Part shown: positions 61,657 through 64,000 of the stretch, piece after piece
Layout of the letters: each line of letters opens with the position of its first letter
How positions within the stretch are numbered: position 1 is the first letter of the stretch
The notes under the pieces: generated by a model
Told to the model about the DNA's origin: nothing
The model's database searches: none
Seen by the model: the letters and a program-made list of their open reading frames with translations, nothing else
Translations under genes and position numbers: made by a program
Assembly (NCBI RefSeq): GCF_963678635.1
Contig: NC_087070.1
Span: 41,359,831-41,423,830 of the forward strand
Reading direction: 5' to 3'
Origin: Symsagittifera roscoffensis
Taxonomy: Eukaryota > Xenacoelomorpha > Acoela > Convolutidae
Length of the DNA stretch: 64,000 nucleotides

Positions 61657-61864
61657 TTGTATCGTGTCCCGGATCCTAAGGGGGGGGTCCTTCCTAAGGG
61701 GGGGGTCCTCACGTAAAGCAAAATCCTAGGAAAGGGGTCCTTAATTTTTTGGAGGACCCCTATCCTAGGATTTTGTAAATGATCGCAAGTTCCCACCCCT
61801 AAAGTAAAAGACCCCCTCCTTAGGATCTTGTTAAGCTGAGCTCAACAACCGGGACGCGATACAA
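61657..61864. mobile_element. Foldback MITE with TA target duplication
   Basis: The 208-bp element is flanked by TA on both sides (61655-61656 and 61865-61866). Its terminal inverted repeats of 16 bp, TTGTATCGYGTCCCGG, differ at one base. Further in, GGATCCTAAGG with a G-run faces a C-run with CCTTAGGATC. In the centre AAAATCCTAGG with AGGGGTCC faces GGACCCCT with CCTAGGATTTT, so nearly the whole element folds back. A G-rich word (CCTAAGGGGGGGGTCC) is repeated in tandem near the left end. A TA duplication suggests mobilisation by a Tc1/mariner-type transposase. It has no coding capacity and lies within the presumed D52-family intron. Confidence 0.85.
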
Positions 61865-62243
61865 TAATTCCTTCTAATTCCTTTGAAAGCGGTCCCTTTT
61901 CCCGCGATAATTAAAATTAATCGTCCTAATTCCTGAACTTTTCTTTTTTCGTCCTAGTTTCATGTGGATATCATTTCCTGGCTTTCTTTCTTTTCGTCAA
62001 AGATTTGTCATGCTATTAAAGTTTATTATTCAAAACAAGCCTAAGGATTTCACACATTTGTTTGAATTAACACTTGGTTTGTGTCTACTAGTTTATTTGC
62101 CTGAAGCTATTTATGTTAAAACAGTGATTGAGCTCAATACGAGTATTTTATTAGTTGTAAATTGGTAAAAACCAAAACATATACAAGTCGAAGTATAAAA
62201 AGGACGAAGAGTAAAAATCATCTGAAAATATATGTTTCAGACT
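61865..62243. other. Non-coding DNA between the MITE and the Polinton polymerase
   Basis: AT-rich, without a supported gene. If the Polinton ends on this side its terminal inverted repeat should lie here, but it cannot be recognised without the other end. Confidence 0.5.
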
Positions 62244-62747
62244 TTAATGTTTATTGTTTTGGTTTTCTTTGCGGTGTTTTTTAGATGGTCGTTCTTCTGA
62301 AGCTTCAGATAAAATAAATGGGTTTTTTATAGGGGGACGTTCACGGACTCGGCTACTAGAAGCTTCTTCTTCTTCTTGCAGCTCTGCTTCTGAGTAGGGC
62401 CGCTGTAAAAATCCCCAATCCGGGAGTGTAAAATCGGGAGAACTGTTATCAGTTTCATTGTATGAGTTGGCCCACTCGGTGTCCATGTAAATGTCTTGTA
62501 GAAAAGCATTTTCTTCAGCGGCTTTATGGCCAAAGGGCACTGTCGAAATTCCGTCGAAAAGTAGAAAACGTTTTGAGTCGAATGGTGATAATGCAAGTTT
62601 GTTTTGTTTCACTGTCATGTTGGTGTGACCTTTCGAAACTATATTATAGTTGTATACTCTCATTGTTTTTCCAGTGAATAATGTGTCCCTGAAGGTTTGG
62701 TGGACCAGTTCTCTCTGTGCACTCCGTTTAATTCCTTTGGCACTCAA
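62244..62747 (-). CDS. Polinton DNA polymerase B, C-terminal segment
   Basis: About 167 residues. The stretch TVKQNKLALSPFDSKR followed by DG and FGH is the usual ending of Polinton polymerases. It is followed by a tail of roughly 80 residues with an acidic run (EEEE) and a basic end (KKHRK), which resembles a nuclear localisation signal. The first methionine is not a likely true start, because the sequence is internal to the polymerase family. A 9-bp foldback (GGCACTCAA-TTT-TTGAGTGCC, 62739-62759) overlaps its beginning. Confidence 0.78.
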   Translation of the reverse strand: MSAKGIKRSAQRELVHQTFRDTLFTGKTMRVYNYNIVSKGHTNMTVKQNKLALSPFDSKRFLLFDGISTVPFGHKAAEENAFLQDIYMDTEWANSYNETDNSSPDFTLPDWGFLQRPYSEAELQEEEEASSSRVRERPPIKNPFILSEASEERPSKKHRKENQNNKH

Positions 62748-63082
62748 TTTTTGAGTGCCTTCTAAACAATAGCAAAATTATTATTCTTTTCTACAACGTT
62801 GGGGATAGCTTCATTTCACTTCAGCAACTCAATTTATACCGAACAAAATTTGATTCATTTTACCAAAAAAGAGCAGAAGACTCTAAATTATGATTAAAAA
62901 AGAGGAAACAAGAGGGAATATGTTGTCAGATAAATCAACGTTTAGGCAACATTGTATAATGTTGCCTAAATCAGCTAAATGCCCATAGTTTAATGCAACA
63001 AATTAAGGGGTGTAGGTAGGTTGGTGGTGGTATTTTTGTTCTGTAAAAGGTAGGAATGGGGGGTGGAAGGGTGGCTTAAATT
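62748..63082. other. Stretch between the two polymerase segments
   Basis: About 335 bp, AT-rich, without coding capacity that I can support. It contains a strong foldback at 62941-62970: arms TTTAGGCAACATT and AATGTTGCCTAAA (13 bp, perfect) around GTAT. Whether this stretch is an intron or a later change cannot be told here. Confidence 0.6.
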
Positions 63083-64000
63083 TTATTTACCATTAAGGAC
63101 GACCGAATATAGTTTCGGTTTTAGGGCGATGAATTCTCTGATCGGCTTCCCACCAGTCTCGTCTTTGAACTTCAGCACAACTTTCTTGTTGGTATCCTCG
63201 AACAAGAAATGGTCCTTATCGTAATTTGAAAAGTCGAAATCAGCTTTTATTTTCTCCAAGTCTCGGTAAACGTCATCAGTTTTTATGGCGTAAATAAAAC
63301 TATCCGTGTCGGAGTAAAGGAGTTCCAAGTTTAGATTTGGTTTCATTTTTTGATAGTGAAACTGAAACATGAAACGCTTGGCGAGGTCTAGGATGGTCGC
63401 ACCAACTATCATAGGTTTATCCCACAATATTTTTGTTACTGAAAAGCTAATTGTGGCTAATTGATCGTCAATGATTTGAAAGCTTTTCATTGTGCTCAGA
63501 GCTGTTTTTTGTAAAAGTTCTCTCTCATTCCTTACAATCTCCAGCTTCTTTCTTCCTAATTTAGACTCCATTGTCTTACCGAAAGCTGAATTAACAATTA
63601 GCTTGTAGAAGTTCTCCTGGAATTTATTTACCGCGGCTTTTCGTAGGCGGGTGTTGAGGTCGACAAAGGGTGCCATCCAGTGACTTTGGCGGAACTGAAG
63701 AACTTTTCCGAGGTGAGTTATTTTCATTCCTAGCTCATGGTACAATTTTAGGGTAAGGTAGTGCAAAACATAACCTTCTTTAGGATGCAAGGTCTGTAGA
63801 AGCTTTGGCACTTTTGGCAGTGTGGTGATTCCCAATTTTCCCAACATGTCGACTTGCTCGTTGCTCATTGCACCGATGTCCACTACTTCACGAGAGGGGG
63901 CAAGGGGGTAATCAGCAAAGAAGTCGTGAAGCTCTTCGGGTATGGTTAAATTGACTTCAACTATATAACCCCATTCTGATGTTTCGCTGGTGAGCAGTAT
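63083..64000 (-). CDS. Polinton DNA polymerase B, palm segment (continues past the right edge)
   Basis: The frame is open to the window edge, about 305 residues. Near its start is GYIVEVNL...PEELHDFFADYPLAP, typical of Polinton/adintovirus-type protein-primed polymerases. KLIVNSAFGKTME is motif B (KxxxNSxxG), and LLYSDTDSF is motif C with the catalytic aspartates. It would copy the element's DNA. Exonuclease and N-terminal parts are outside the window. Related protein-primed polymerases of other virus-like elements are the main alternative. Confidence 0.85.
   Translation of the reverse strand: MLLTSETSEWGYIVEVNLTIPEELHDFFADYPLAPSREVVDIGAMSNEQVDMLGKLGITTLPKVPKLLQTLHPKEGYVLHYLTLKLYHELGMKITHLGKVLQFRQSHWMAPFVDLNTRLRKAAVNKFQENFYKLIVNSAFGKTMESKLGRKKLEIVRNERELLQKTALSTMKSFQIIDDQLATISFSVTKILWDKPMIVGATILDLAKRFMFQFHYQKMKPNLNLELLYSDTDSFIYAIKTDDVYRDLEKIKADFDFSNYDKDHFLFEDTNKKVVLKFKDETGGKPIREFIALKPKLYSVVLNGK

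Larger units (their letters stand above)
62244..64000 (-). mobile_element. Polinton (Maverick)-type element, partial at the right edge
   Basis: This is an old virus-like element of the Polinton group, identified only from its family B DNA polymerase. Two coding segments on the - strand are in view, and the rest of the element lies beyond 64000. Capsid, integrase and protease genes and the terminal repeats are not visible. The visible part looks well preserved, which argues against great age, but neither its age nor its completeness can be judged from this part. Confidence 0.8.

Noticed and set aside
61962-62168. 68-residue open frame on the + strand
   Set aside because: No recognisable domain, AT-rich hydrophobic translation, no splice context or homology I can name.
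62941-62970. Telomere-like TTAGGC within the foldback
   Set aside because: It occurs once per arm only, not in tandem; the match is incidental.

Overview
The window is eukaryotic, probably from an invertebrate animal. The evidence is an intron-flanked exon of a D52 (TPD52) family protein near 61.1 kb, a Polinton-type DNA polymerase at the right edge, a SINE fossil with target-site duplications and a foldback MITE. The species cannot be named from this sequence. A nematode would fit the A-run/T-run texture of the repeats, but that is a weak guess.

From 1 to 59089 there is one uninterrupted head-to-tail array: the tail of one unit, then 36 complete units, all in the same orientation. Every unit is 1584-1658 bp (mean about 1627) and ends in CCACCTAG. 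Units fall into five main families, called here A (with sister A2), B, C, D and E. Their bodies differ strongly, but unit length and four landmarks are kept. (1) A shared 3' end runs up to CTAG. (2) A GC-rich 5' cassette holds variable tags. (3) A GAGCACCC/GGGTGCTC hairpin with an interchangeable three-base loop is followed by a T-rich run. (4) About 200 bp further on lies a 38-bp imperfect palindrome whose right half is the same in 34 of 36 units. Unit order is mixed (B B A A C C A A2 A B A A A A A2 C B/A C A A A A2 C A2 C C D A2 D C D E A/A2 A2 C C). Near-identical units sit 11-23 kb apart, and at least two units are clear mosaics. I see no protein gene in the array. Its open reading frames are short and recur only because the DNA recurs.

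The array stops exactly after a CTAG at 59089. From there to 64000 the DNA is apparently single copy and T-rich: two small palindromes, a 5'-truncated SINE-like insert (60540-60682) with 14-bp duplications, one D52-family exon (61066-61183, + strand), a 208-bp foldback MITE with TA duplications (61657-61864), and the C-terminal part of a Polinton family B DNA polymerase on the - strand (62244 to the right edge).

The most notable object is the array: a fixed-length, modular satellite with conserved foldback structures and a Helitron-like CTAG terminus. Whether it is a Helitron-derived satellite, a source of structured or small RNA, or a chromosome-structural repeat cannot be decided from the sequence alone.
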